From Bacillus timonensis (GTDB lineage: Bacteria; Bacillota; Bacilli; Bacillales; Bacillaceae_L): DNA of 64,000 nt. The notes below the pieces were generated by a model. That model was given only the letters and a program-made list of their open reading frames with translations, was not told the origin of the DNA and did not search any database. Every line of letters starts with the position of its first letter. Positions within the stretch are counted from its first letter, which is position 1. Of the stretch, positions 29,212-37,173 are shown one piece after another. The translations under genes and the position numbers were made by a program. The stretch is from positions 1,246,763 to 1,310,762 of the forward strand of contig NZ_HE610985.1 of the NCBI RefSeq assembly GCF_000285535.1. Reading direction: 5' to 3'.

Positions 29212-30688
29212 GGCGATCTGGTCCTATTTTTTCTTGAAACTTATAATCAATTGATCTTGAAAACTTCCAAAAACGAATGACAAAAGTCAAGACAGCAAGG
29301 ACAATAAAAATACCAAAGATTACTCCCATTCGGTCATAAGGAATCCATTCAGGGAAGTGTTCCGCCCATCTTCTTGGCGCTCCAACCTTTCCAGAGAAAA
29401 GGAACGACCCACATAATCCAATAAAGAACATCGTGTAAACCCAGAAACTAATCGTATCAAGCGAAGTTTCTTTCTCCCTTCCATTCACCTTTGCTAAGAA
29501 ATACATAAATCCAAATAGCATAGCTGTTGCACCTAAGCCCATATACATATGAAAATGCCCTGGTACCCATTTTGTATTATGCATGACATGGTTTACCACT
29601 ATCGTTGCATCGACAATAGCCGGTACGACACCGATTACCCAACCAAACATAGATAGAAACATAAAAGATGAGGCAATATCCCACTTAATACCTGAACGAT
29701 ATACAATCATAAGTGCACCATAAGCTGTTACAACTAATACTGGTAATCCGTTTGCATATGAAAGCACTTGCCCTAAAATGATCATCCATTTTGGTAATGC
29801 AAAGTCCATCAACAAATGGTGAGTATAGATTGTAATCGTAAATAATGTTGAGCAATTCCATGCAATTAGGAACGGGCGATTTGCTTTCCATGGGCGATTA
29901 GTATAGGCTGCTAGTATCTCATAAACTGCAATAACACCCATATAAATAATTGAGTTTGCAAAGATGTGACCAAACGCATATGTTAGATTTTTTGAAAGCA
30001 TAGGATCAATTGCGATGGTCGGAATAAATAAATTAATAAGGTTCATTATTAGTGCAGTTGCTCCAGCAATTAATGCAGTGGTGTTAACAATAGCAACCAT
30101 TGTACTAGCCACGACAGCTGCTGGAGGACCATAGCCCTTTTCCCTTCCAAATACAATTGACCAGCCTAATCCTCCACCTAAGCTTCCATATTGTTTAATA
30201 ATTGCTCTAGCAACATCTAAATTTAGTAATAAAAATCCTACACCGAGTATAAGCATACCACCTAAATAAAGCGCTGCTCCTGATACTGCCCATCCACCAG
30301 CGGAGATAGCAGGTAACGGATATAAGAATGTCCAAGCTCCAGCAAAGTCAAACACAAAAATACCTACTAACACCATGACAACTCCAATGATGAAGGTGAT
30401 GAAATTGGTAATAAAAATCGTTTTACTTAATTGAACATACTTACTAAGAAAGTACCACATGACCGCAGCTGCAGCTAATGCAGCTGCTCCAATCATGCCT
30501 GTTCCATGGACAGTCATGATTTCATAAAAAAATCCAGGGTCTACATCAATCATTTTCCCTTGTGCAAGAAGCATCAAGACACCAAATACCATCATTGATA
30601 AAATAATTAGACTACCTGTAAGTAGATACAATGCGATTGATTTGTTCCGGGAGTTATTTGTCCCTCCCATTAAAATATTAGTAGACAT
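29201..30688 (-). CDS. CuA-type nitric oxide reductase catalytic subunit (haem-copper superfamily subunit I)
   Basis: 495 aa, about 13-14 membrane helices. Haem and copper ligands are all visible: His61 (TVHGTG), His241 (FGHIFAN), His290-His291 (YTHHLL), His378 and His380 (PGHFHM). The helix VI HPEVY motif of oxygen reductases is replaced by HIFAN, so the cross-linked active-site Tyr and the preceding Pro are missing. This loss marks nitric oxide reductases. With a CuA subunit next door, the best fit is the CuA NO reductase (bNOR) known from Bacillus azotoformans. It would reduce NO to N2O at the membrane. A divergent B-family oxidase is the alternative. Confidence 0.85.
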   Translation of the reverse strand: MSTNILMGGTNNSRNKSIALYLLTGSLIILSMMVFGVLMLLAQGKMIDVDPGFFYEIMTVHGTGMIGAAALAAAAVMWYFLSKYVQLSKTIFITNFITFIIGVVMVLVGIFVFDFAGAWTFLYPLPAISAGGWAVSGAALYLGGMLILGVGFLLLNLDVARAIIKQYGSLGGGLGWSIVFGREKGYGPPAAVVASTMVAIVNTTALIAGATALIMNLINLFIPTIAIDPMLSKNLTYAFGHIFANSIIYMGVIAVYEILAAYTNRPWKANRPFLIAWNCSTLFTITIYTHHLLMDFALPKWMIILGQVLSYANGLPVLVVTAYGALMIVYRSGIKWDIASSFMFLSMFGWVIGVVPAIVDATIVVNHVMHNTKWVPGHFHMYMGLGATAMLFGFMYFLAKVNGREKETSLDTISFWVYTMFFIGLCGSFLFSGKVGAPRRWAEHFPEWIPYDRMGVIFGIFIVLAVLTFVIRFWKFSRSIDYKFQEKIGPDRHVA

Positions 30689-30700
30689 TGTTATCCCCCC

Positions 30701-31225
30701 TTAATTTGTTACAACAATTTCACCAATCATGAGATGGTGACCAAGTCCACAGTATTCCATACATAAAATTTGATACGTACCAGGCTCAGAGAATGTGTAG
30801 TAAACAGTGTTCGTATAATCAGGCATTGCCTGGGTTTGTGCTAATAAGTTCATGTCTTTGTCATAGATACCAAAGCCATGGTTAACATCTGAGCTTGTGA
30901 TATCGAATTCGATTGGTTCCCCCACCTTGAATTCAGTTTGGCTCATATTCCAGCCGAATTGAACAGCTTTCACATCAACAATTACTGGATTTTCTTCTTG
31001 TCCATAAACTGGTCTTTCAAATGGAAGATCTTGAAGTGTAAAATACGTTGCAGTTCCAAATACAACAAGTAAAGCAATGAAATAAATTGTTCTAAAACGG
31101 TACCATTTTTTCTGGATTGAATCATATTCTCTTCTTTTATTTGTTTTTAAGACAACTGTAATAAAAATAACTGTAATTAAGGTCATTAAAATAATGGAAA
31201 GATACCAAGCGGCTGTTTGGTACAA
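30701..31225 (-). CDS. CuA subunit of nitric oxide reductase
   Basis: 174 aa. Two N-terminal membrane helices (about 5-27 and 46-64) are followed by an extracellular cupredoxin domain. CuA ligands are complete: His116 (DVNHGF), Cys155, Cys159, His163 and Met166 in LCMEYCGLGHHLM. It accepts electrons from a membrane or soluble cytochrome c and passes them to subunit I, which starts 12 bp downstream. First gene of a four-gene operon (CuA subunit, subunit I, Sco, membrane protein). Confidence 0.9.
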   Translation of the reverse strand: MYQTAAWYLSIILMTLITVIFITVVLKTNKRREYDSIQKKWYRFRTIYFIALLVVFGTATYFTLQDLPFERPVYGQEENPVIVDVKAVQFGWNMSQTEFKVGEPIEFDITSSDVNHGFGIYDKDMNLLAQTQAMPDYTNTVYYTFSEPGTYQILCMEYCGLGHHLMIGEIVVTN

Positions 31226-31286
31226 AAGGACCCCCTCCTAAATTCTCTTTTCAGGATGATTCTCACATATTGTTCAACCATAAATC

Positions 31287-31302
31287 TGTTAAGTTTGTCA
31301 CA
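31287..31302. promoter_or_regulatory. Fnr-type box before the nitric oxide reductase operon
   Basis: TGTTA-AGTTTG-TCACA on the plus strand (TGTGA-CAAACT-TAACA on the coding strand), one mismatch from consensus. It lies 62 bp from the first start codon. The -10 is weak, as in activator-dependent promoters. Confidence 0.6.
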
Positions 31303-31321
31303 AAATGGGTCAAAAACAAAA

Positions 31322-31352
31322 AAAGACACATTCTTGTCAAGAATGCATCTTT
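31322..31352 (-). terminator. modB terminator
   Basis: On the minus strand AAGATGCATTCTTG-A-CAAGAATGTGTCTT followed by TTTTTG, 10 bp after modB. Confidence 0.8.
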
Positions 31353-31361
31353 TCTAGTTTT

Positions 31362-32015
31362 TTATTTAATTAAATAGGTTGACGCAAGCATTAGGAACGA
31401 AATGAAAATGGTTATTAGAACCCATAGCCAAGCAAGTCCCATGTTCCCACTGTCAATTGCAACATAGATGGCTGTAGGTAGTGTCTGCGTTTTCCCTGGA
31501 ATATTTCCAGCAAACATTAGGGTTGCACCAAATTCTCCTAGCGCACGAGTAAAACTTAGGATAAAGCCCGTAACAATTGCCTTTATCGACAAAGGAATAG
31601 AAATAAATAAAAAGATGTTAAACTCACTTGCGCCATCCGTTCTTGCCGCATCCTCAATCTCCGGATTCACAGATTGAAAACCTGTTTTTACCGACTGATA
31701 CATAAGGGGAAAAGCCACAACGGTTGAGGCTATTACAGCCGCCCACCAAGTGAACATGATTGGTTGTCCTGTTAATTTTTCAAAAAACGCTCCGACAAAA
31801 CTGTTTCTCCCAAATAGAACAATCAATAAAAAACCTACTACTGATGGGGGGAGTACAAGTGGCAGCATTAATAAAGTTTCGAGAAAAAGTTTCCCTCTAA
31901 AATGCCTATTCGACATCCATTTACCTGTGATCAAACCAAACAATAAAACAATACAACCTGCAGTGATTGCAATGGTTACTGATAGTTTAATAGGTGACCA
32001 AAAAGTGTAATCCAT
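31362..32015 (-). CDS. modB: Molybdate ABC transporter permease ModB
   Basis: 217 aa permease with five to six membrane helices. The ModB-type blocks are seen: PLVLPPSVVGFLLIVLFG, the EAA loop DAARTDGASEFNIF and FTRALGEFGATLMFAG. It imports molybdate for the molybdopterin genes nearby. No modA binding protein or modC ATPase lies beside it; the gene upstream is the divergent fnr. Either those partners are elsewhere or the gene is a relic of a larger cluster. Confidence 0.9.
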   Translation of the reverse strand: MDYTFWSPIKLSVTIAITAGCIVLLFGLITGKWMSNRHFRGKLFLETLLMLPLVLPPSVVGFLLIVLFGRNSFVGAFFEKLTGQPIMFTWWAAVIASTVVAFPLMYQSVKTGFQSVNPEIEDAARTDGASEFNIFLFISIPLSIKAIVTGFILSFTRALGEFGATLMFAGNIPGKTQTLPTAIYVAIDSGNMGLAWLWVLITIFISFLMLASTYLIK

Positions 32016-32098
32016 ATCTTGACCTCAATTGTTAAAAATTGTTCATAATATACAAAATCCCTATTTTTCAAGCAATTATGCAGTTATTACTAAGTAAG

Positions 32099-32114
32099 TG
32101 TGATTTATTATACA
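32099..32114. promoter_or_regulatory. Possible weak Fnr-type box before fnr
   Basis: TGTGA-TTTATT-ATACA: a perfect left half-site and a poor right half-site, 74 bp before the fnr start. It could allow self-regulation but may be chance in AT-rich DNA. Confidence 0.3.
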
Positions 32115-32187
32115 CCTACTATTTGGCTAACATTATATTATTTCTTTAGAAACTAGTATAGCATTCCTGCTTAGGAAGGTGGTACCA

Positions 32188-32892
32188 ATGAATCAAGTGA
32201 CAATCCAAGAGGCATCAATTTCAAACGAGTTATCGGAACTTTTAAAATCAGCTAATCACACCATTCACATGGAAAAAGGAACCTATTTATTTCGGGAAGG
32301 AATGGAGGCATCTGAGCTATACCTAATTCTTTCAGGCCGTGTAAGAGTAAGTAAAGGAACGTCTGATGGCAGTGAATTATCACTTCGAATCTGTAGTCAA
32401 AATGAAATAGTTGGGGAATTGACTTTATTTACCGTTCAGCCCAAGTATTTATTTGATTGCAGGATTTTAGAAAATAGTGAAATTGCCGTTATTCAAAAGG
32501 ATGAGTTGGAACGAAAGCTCTTTGAAAACACAAGTCTTGCATTTGAATTTATGAAATGGATGAGTGACCATTTTCGAAAGACACAAACAAAATTTAGAGA
32601 TTTAGTTTTATTAGGTAAAAAAGGTGCTTTGTATTCTACATTAGTTCGAATGACAAATAGTTTTGGTGTACAAAAAAACAATGGTATCTTAATAGACTTA
32701 CATTTAACAAATCAAGAACTTGCTAATTTTTGTGCTACTACAAGGGAAAGTGTTAACCGGATGTTACATGAGTTACGTGTCAAAGGGATAATATCAGTTC
32801 ACAAGGGCTATATCACGATTCATGATTTGCGATATATAAAAAATGAAATACAATGTGAGGATTGTCCGGCTAAATATTGTAGTATTGAATAG
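32188..32892 (+). CDS. fnr: Fnr, oxygen-sensing transcription activator
   Basis: 234 aa Crp-family regulator: cyclic-nucleotide-type beta-roll (about 20-130), dimer helix, and a winged HTH with LTNQELANFCATTRESVNRML. The C-terminus carries CEDCPAKYC (Cys223, Cys226, Cys231), the Bacillus-type [4Fe-4S] site, unlike the N-terminal cluster of E. coli FNR. Start at 32188 follows AAGGTGG; an in-frame GTG at 32179 lies inside that site. It very likely acts on the Fnr-type boxes found throughout this region. Confidence 0.94.
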   Translation: MNQVTIQEASISNELSELLKSANHTIHMEKGTYLFREGMEASELYLILSGRVRVSKGTSDGSELSLRICSQNEIVGELTLFTVQPKYLFDCRILENSEIAVIQKDELERKLFENTSLAFEFMKWMSDHFRKTQTKFRDLVLLGKKGALYSTLVRMTNSFGVQKNNGILIDLHLTNQELANFCATTRESVNRMLHELRVKGIISVHKGYITIHDLRYIKNEIQCEDCPAKYCSIE

Positions 32893-32908
32893 TCTTTTAT
32901 AACCAACC

Positions 32909-32935
32909 AAAGACCCATGGCTTCCATGGGTCTTT
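32909..32935 (+). terminator. fnr terminator
   Basis: AAGACCCATGG-CTT-CCATGGGTCTTTT shortly after the fnr stop; usable on both strands. Confidence 0.85.
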
Positions 32936-33021
32936 TCATTGTTATAAGCAAGTAATCAACGGCGAATGAAGAGTAAATCACTTTTGAAGACAAAATGCGC
33001 CTTCATTTTGCGCTTTTCCTC

Positions 33022-34146
33022 TTACTTCAATGTTTTTTCCTTTTTACGGAGTACTTCAGGGATATATACACAGAATGGCTCGCTCTCCATGTAATCTCCT
33101 GTCATGGCATATGCACGAGAACGAGATCCACCACATACATTCCTAAATTCACAAACTCCACATTTCCCTTTATATTTGTCTGGATTACGTAAATCTTTAA
33201 ATATTGGTGATTCACGATAGATTTCTGCTAGTGGAGTCTCACGAACATTTCCAGCTTTTACAGGTAATAAACCGCTTGGATACACATCACCAATATGAGA
33301 AATGAAGACAAATCCGTTTCCATCGTTTACTCCTTGCGGGGCTCTTCCAAGGCCATCGATTTGTCCTGTTTTTCCCTTCATAAGTGCATCTTCATAGCGA
33401 ATTTGTTTTTCTGCGTCCGTTGTTTCACGCATTTTTGATTGGATAACAACACGTCGATAGTGCTGTGCAGCCGTTGTTTTAATATCGAATTTCACACGAT
33501 TGCTTAAGTCATACAACCAACGGAATACTTTTTCATGTTCAACAGGCGAAATCATATCGGTTTCCTTGCCACGACCAGTAGGTACAAGGAAAAAGACACT
33601 CCATAATACACAATTAAGTTCCTCGACTAATTTTGCCATTTCATCTAATTCATGAACATTATATCTAGAGATAACGGTATTAATCTGAACTGGAATTTCA
33701 AGTTCATGTAAATACTTAATAGCTCTCATAGTTAAATCGAACGAACCTTTTGTGCCACGGAAGTGGTCATGAATTTCAGCATTCGGACCATCTAAGCTAA
33801 ATGCCCAACGCGCTAAACCTACTTCCTTTGCCTTTTGAATGGCCTCTTTTGTGACATTTGGTGTAGCACTTGGTGTCATTGAAACACGCACACCCTTTTT
33901 AATGGCATATTCAGCGATATCATACACATCTGGACGCATTAATGGGTCCCCGCCTGTAAACACGAGCATTGGGTTGTTCATCTCATATATTTGATCAATT
34001 AGCTTTTTTCCCTCTTCAAAGGATAGTTCTCGAGGGTCTCTTGTATACTGTGCTTCCGCCCGGCAATGTAAACATTTTAATTGGCAAGCCCTCGTTAGCT
34101 CCCAAATCACAATAAATGGATCTTCCTTATAGTCTCTATCAAACAT
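33022..34146 (-). CDS. Radical SAM/SPASM protein, Fnr-controlled
   Basis: 374 aa. The radical SAM cluster motif CQLKCLHC (CxxxCxxC) is near residue 20, followed by FTGGDPLMRPD. A C-terminal SPASM-type region has CGVCEFRNVCGG and a later Cys (SEPFC), enough for an auxiliary [4Fe-4S] cluster. It resembles the TIGR04053/haem-modifying branch near AhbD, NirJ and PqqE. Start at 34146 follows AAAGGAGG. A perfect Fnr box lies 55 bp upstream. A role in an anaerobic cofactor or haem step is plausible; the substrate is not known. Confidence 0.88.
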   Translation of the reverse strand: MFDRDYKEDPFIVIWELTRACQLKCLHCRAEAQYTRDPRELSFEEGKKLIDQIYEMNNPMLVFTGGDPLMRPDVYDIAEYAIKKGVRVSMTPSATPNVTKEAIQKAKEVGLARWAFSLDGPNAEIHDHFRGTKGSFDLTMRAIKYLHELEIPVQINTVISRYNVHELDEMAKLVEELNCVLWSVFFLVPTGRGKETDMISPVEHEKVFRWLYDLSNRVKFDIKTTAAQHYRRVVIQSKMRETTDAEKQIRYEDALMKGKTGQIDGLGRAPQGVNDGNGFVFISHIGDVYPSGLLPVKAGNVRETPLAEIYRESPIFKDLRNPDKYKGKCGVCEFRNVCGGSRSRAYAMTGDYMESEPFCVYIPEVLRKKEKTLK

Positions 34147-34174
34147 GAGGCTAACCTCCTTTGTTAATGTCCAC

Positions 34175-34217
34175 ATTTTAACACTATAAAATAGTGAATA
34201 ATGTGAGGCACATCACA
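34175..34217 (-). promoter_or_regulatory. Fnr-dependent promoter of the radical SAM gene
   Basis: The box TGTGA-GGCACA-TCACA (34202-34217) is a perfect palindrome match. A TAAAAT -10 at 34175-34180 gives a start near 34168, placing the box centre at about -41.5. This is the clearest Fnr site in the window. Confidence 0.8.
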
Positions 34218-34254
34218 GATATGGAGGTGTTTAAAAATGTTCACAAATAAGGAA

Positions 34255-34371
34255 AAGCGTAAGCACCCTAATCAGCCCCGACAAGCATTAGAAAAGACGG
34301 CGAGTAGGATGCCTTTTATCCTTCTTGACTGATTGGCTTATGACCTCGAGGGGCTAGGTTGCTTGCGCTAG
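34255..34371. repeat. Bacillus structured intergenic repeat, copy 1
   Basis: AGCGTAAGCACCCTAATCAGCCCC at one end pairs with GGGGCTAGGTTGCTTGCGCT at the other, forming a long outer stem. An inner GACAAGC...AGGATG/ATCCTT hairpin follows. A shorter relative sharing CCGACAAGC and GAGCTAGG lies at 46.5 kb. These are typical dispersed intergenic repeats of Bacillaceae; no gene is present in this gap. Confidence 0.6.
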
Positions 34372-34444
34372 ACATCAAAATTATGTGAAAAGTGAATTGA
34401 AGAAATATTCATTGAAGAAATTCAAATGTAATTGAGGGTCAACA

Positions 34445-34723
34445 CTACAGCCACAAGTAGGTTTGGAGCCCCCAAGAGGAAAAATAAATTGGAATATCGC
34501 ATTCTTTTTTTCGGTCTGACTTATTTTCTGTGAAGTAATTTGCTCTTGAGTGATTCCCACTTATAAAGGAATCTGAAACGATTCCTGCTAGTAAAAAGCA
34601 AATAATTCCAAGTGTCCCAGAAATAACAGAATATGTTTCAAATTGGCGAGTAGACAAACCTATTATTAATAACAGTCCAGAGGTTATTATCCCTAAAATC
34701 AAGCCTACTCTCAAGAACTTCAC
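34445..34723 (-). CDS. Small membrane protein, DUF5316-like
   Basis: 92 aa with two membrane helices (about 4-22 and 32-52) and a hydrophilic tail with SGNHSRANYFTE, which recalls the DUF5316 family. Start is GTG at 34723 after GAGGAGG; a TTG five codons upstream lies inside that site. It is followed by mobA in the same direction after about 1 kb of other sequence in between on the map, with no clear operon. Function unknown. Confidence 0.6.
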   Translation of the reverse strand: MKFLRVGLILGIITSGLLLIIGLSTRQFETYSVISGTLGIICFLLAGIVSDSFISGNHSRANYFTENKSDRKKECDIPIYFSSWGLQTYLWL

Positions 34724-34890
34724 TCCTTCCCTCCTCAAATGTATCTGGTATTACTATTTTATCTTACTTTTCAGAAAATTATGAGTGCAACAGCTTGTAT
34801 TTTAAAAAAGCCAATCGATTGTTTTAAGGAACAAAGACTAAGAACGCCACAATCTATGGGAACGTCTTTGTGACCCACAACGTGTGGGCC

Positions 34891-35496
34891 TCAAATTGGT
34901 TTTTGTGATATTTTTTCGTATTCTGTTTGGTTATTGATATTCTCAAACTCCATGCCTTGAAGTTGTAAATCATGATTTGTTATGAATTTTACATTACACG
35001 TATCTAATAAGTGACTCATCTTTAATTTTTTCTTTTTAAGTAACTGCTCAATTCGATTGGCAATTCGATAATGGTAAGCAGCAATTAATGGCTGCTGTCT
35101 GTCATTGATGATGGGAACAACTGCATCAATGCTTTGATCATTCGTATATGAAATAAGTTGTTTTACCAGCCCATCAGTCACAAAAGGTGTGTCACACGGT
35201 AAAACTATATACCAGTCTGAAGCTTTTTTTTCCATAACAGTAAATATACCAGCTAATGGTCCATTCCCTTGAATTTCAGCTAGGTCTTGGACAACAGGGA
35301 CGGATGTTTGTTTTCGAAGTTGGGCTTCCAATGCCGGATGACTCACAATAAAAAGTTGGTCTACATTCTCTTTCAATGCATCGATTGCATATTCATAAAA
35401 GTATTTGTGATGAAGTTTGGCAAATGCTTTATGACTTCCAAATCTCCTCGATTCTCCACCAGCCAAAAGTATACCAATGATTTTTTGTTTATTCAT
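34891..35496 (-). CDS. mobA: Molybdenum cofactor guanylyltransferase MobA
   Basis: 201 aa nucleotidyltransferase. The GTP-binding N-terminus ILLAGGESRRFGSHKAF and the metal/substrate motif VLPCDTPFV are present, with NGPLAGI between. It attaches GMP to molybdenum cofactor to make the MGD form used by DMSO-reductase-family enzymes such as nitrate reductase. Partner mobB is 10 kb away in the moeA operon. A hairpin (CCCACA-ACG-TGTGGG, 34874-34888) follows the gene. Confidence 0.93.
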   Translation of the reverse strand: MNKQKIIGILLAGGESRRFGSHKAFAKLHHKYFYEYAIDALKENVDQLFIVSHPALEAQLRKQTSVPVVQDLAEIQGNGPLAGIFTVMEKKASDWYIVLPCDTPFVTDGLVKQLISYTNDQSIDAVVPIINDRQQPLIAAYHYRIANRIEQLLKKKKLKMSHLLDTCNVKFITNHDLQLQGMEFENINNQTEYEKISQKPI

Positions 35497-35572
35497 TATG
35501 AAACATCCTTTTGCTTTTTCTCCATAGTAGCATGATTGTTACCTCCCTCCAACTGAATCTTTTTTATTAAAA

Positions 35573-35607
35573 AGTGTAGGCAAAGCCAATAAGACTTTGC
35601 CTACACT
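35573..35607 (-). terminator. Terminator of the 35.6-kb DUF2249 gene
   Basis: AGTGTAGGCAAAG ... CTTTGCCTACACT, followed on the minus strand by TTTTTAATAAAAAAG. Confidence 0.75.
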
Positions 35608-35636
35608 ATGAGAGATAAAAGAATTTAGGATAGATA

Positions 35637-35867
35637 TTATTTTTTACCGATTGCAACTCGCCATATTTCTGGACCTTGTTCAAGGTATTCCCAAGTGAAT
35701 TCTTCACCGCGTTCCATCATGAATTGATATTGGAGTGGTCTTGGATCATGGTCATTTGTTAGCTCCATGATTTCACCTGGCTGTAAACTATCAAATGTTC
35801 TAAAAATTGTTGGGTGCTTATCCTTTGGTGCGTAATCTGGTGCATTTACTTTCGCTGTAAATACCAT
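35637..35867 (-). CDS. DUF2249 protein, Fnr-controlled
   Basis: 76 aa single-domain DUF2249 protein (RTFDSLQPGEIMELTNDHDPRPLQYQF...). This TusA-like fold family often accompanies hemerythrins, nitrate respiration and NO detoxification genes; biochemical role is unknown. No conserved Cys is present, so sulphur transfer is unlikely. An Fnr-type box lies about 60 bp upstream with the right spacing from a TACAAT -10. Two more DUF2249 genes occur at 37.2-37.6 kb. Confidence 0.85.
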   Translation of the reverse strand: MVFTAKVNAPDYAPKDKHPTIFRTFDSLQPGEIMELTNDHDPRPLQYQFMMERGEEFTWEYLEQGPEIWRVAIGKK

Positions 35868-35897
35868 TTAAAATTCCTCCTTTTGTTTTATGGGTCC

Positions 35898-35940
35898 ATT
35901 GTATCGAGTCTTTTCAGATAATGTAGTGAAACTTATCACG
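35898..35940 (-). promoter_or_regulatory. Fnr-type promoter of the 35.6-kb DUF2249 gene
   Basis: AGTGA-AACTTA-TCACG (35925-35940) with a TACAAT -10 at 35898-35903 on the minus strand. The box centre is about 41.5 bp upstream of the inferred start point. Confidence 0.65.
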
Positions 35941-36067
35941 ATGTACGTATGTTTTTTATCATATGCCTAAAGAATTATGCGATAATAGGGTACAAGAAGT
36001 AATCCCACTTAAACATCTTGTCAAACTTCATGATTGTGGAGTCTAAAAGAAATATCGGGGTGAAAAG

Positions 36068-36205
36068 ATGAAAGAACTTGTGGGCACATGTAAGGAATGT
36101 GAGAAAGAAATTTATTGTTTAGATGGATTTATTAATGGCGTTGTGTTAGATGATAAAAAAGGAATACTCTGCTTTGATTGTGCTGAAGAACAGAAAGAAG
36201 GCTAG
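36068..36205 (+). CDS. 45-aa zinc-ribbon-like protein
   Basis: A short frame from ATG at 36068 after GGGGTGAAAAG. It has two Cys pairs, CKEC and CFDC, spaced by 27 residues, which suggests one bound zinc or iron. It is followed at once by a terminator, so it is a complete small gene. It lies among Fnr-controlled genes but no box was seen directly upstream. Family not recognised; a regulator-like adapter is one possibility. Confidence 0.65.
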   Translation: MKELVGTCKECEKEIYCLDGFINGVVLDDKKGILCFDCAEEQKEG

Positions 36206-36228
36206 GAGAAAATCTCCTAGCTTTCTTT
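36201..36228 (+). terminator. Terminator of the zinc-ribbon gene
   Basis: GCTAGGAGA-AAA-TCTCCTAGC followed by TTTCTTTG; the 5' arm overlaps the stop codon. Confidence 0.8.
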
Positions 36229-36268
36229 GTGTCTATTTTTTGAACTTTAATGGTTGGAACTAGCCACC

Positions 36269-36310
36269 TATGATATAAATCACAGTTTTAAAAAGTAAGA
36301 TTGCTACACT
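36269..36310 (+). promoter_or_regulatory. Fnr-type promoter of the second Crp/Fnr regulator
   Basis: TATGA-TATAAA-TCACA (36269-36284) with TACACT -10 at 36305-36310. The box centre is about 41 bp upstream of the inferred start point, so Fnr would activate this second regulator. Confidence 0.6.
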
Positions 36311-36353
36311 TATGGTAGCTGCCAAAAGTTACTATGAACAAGGAGTGAGATAG

Positions 36354-37043
36354 ATGGGATTACCATCCATTCGTGAACAATTAAAAGGAGTTCCTTTGTT
36401 TCGAGAAACAACACCGGAAGAACTTGATCCAATTGTTGAAATTTCGCAATCACGTTTATATAAGCAAAAAATGTTTATTTTTATGCAAGATGATCCACTT
36501 GATCGTGTTTTTTTCATTCAATCCGGAAAAGTAAAAATCTATAAGTCTGATATGCATGGGAAAGAACAGATTGTTTCTGTACTCGAAGCAGGGGAAATGT
36601 TTCCACATGCCGGATTTTTTCGAAAAGGGGGATATCCAGCCCATGCTGAAGTAATTGAGGATTCGAATATTATTTTCACCCCTATTGATCGATTTGAAGA
36701 AATTCTAATAAAAAATCCTGAGCTTTGCATCAAAATTTTTAAAGTGCTAGGCGAAAAAATTATCGATCTACAAAAGCGATTGGAGGAACAAATCCTACTA
36801 AATACTCAAGAACAAATCATTATGCTCTTGCTTCGTCTATGTAGAAGCAATGGCGAAAAAATAGGGAGTCGCTTTAAGCTTACAACTCAATTTACAAATC
36901 GCGAACTTGCCAACATGATAGGAACAACACGTGAATCTGTTAGTCGGACGATTTCAGTATTAAAAAAGAAGCAGATTGTAGACCTCACACCAGATGGGTA
37001 TTATCTGTTAGATCACATGAAGCTGCATGATGAGATTTTTTAG
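36354..37043 (+). CDS. Second Crp/Fnr-family regulator (cluster-free, DNR/ArcR-like)
   Basis: 229 aa. A beta-roll sensor domain (about 15-125), long dimer helix and HTH with FTNRELANMIGTTRESVSRTI. It has only two scattered Cys (ELCIK, RLCRS) and no cluster motif, so it does not sense oxygen through [4Fe-4S]. Relatives include NO-responsive DNR types and ArcR. The recognition helix TTRESVSRT is almost the same as that of Fnr in this window (TTRESVNRM), so the two may share sites. Effector unknown. Confidence 0.88.
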   Translation: MGLPSIREQLKGVPLFRETTPEELDPIVEISQSRLYKQKMFIFMQDDPLDRVFFIQSGKVKIYKSDMHGKEQIVSVLEAGEMFPHAGFFRKGGYPAHAEVIEDSNIIFTPIDRFEEILIKNPELCIKIFKVLGEKIIDLQKRLEEQILLNTQEQIIMLLLRLCRSNGEKIGSRFKLTTQFTNRELANMIGTTRESVSRTISVLKKKQIVDLTPDGYYLLDHMKLHDEIF

Positions 37044-37096
37044 GATTGCAGGAATTGACGTTCTTAGTCTTTGATTTCACTTAATTTTCTTGTGTT

Positions 37097-37112
37097 TGTG
37101 ATTCAAGTCACA
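37097..37112 (+). promoter_or_regulatory. Fnr-type box of the DUF2249-DUF59 operon
   Basis: TGTGA-TTCAAG-TCACA is a perfect match to the palindrome. TATCAT at 37134-37139 gives a start near 37146 and a box centre near -41.5. Confidence 0.75.
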
Positions 37113-37123
37113 TCATTTCTCAA

Positions 37124-37138
37124 TGAAAATGATTATCA
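37124..37138 (+). promoter_or_regulatory. Fur box over the same -10
   Basis: TGAAAAT-G-ATTATCA matches the Bacillus 7-1-7 Fur consensus TGATAAT-N-ATTATCA at all but one base. It covers the -10 of the Fnr-dependent promoter, so iron-loaded Fur would block transcription even without oxygen. Confidence 0.65.
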
Positions 37139-37173
37139 TTAAATTAAAATCGTATATCAGGGGGATATCAAAT

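Noticed and set aside
29201-30688. ba3-type or other oxygen reductase
   Set aside because: HPEVY is missing and the gene is grouped with RIC and Fnr-type sites; NO reductase fits better, though not proven.
34237-34332. Short plus-strand frame MFTNKEKRKHPNQPRQALEK
   Set aside because: It lies almost wholly in the structured intergenic repeat; the frame is probably accidental.
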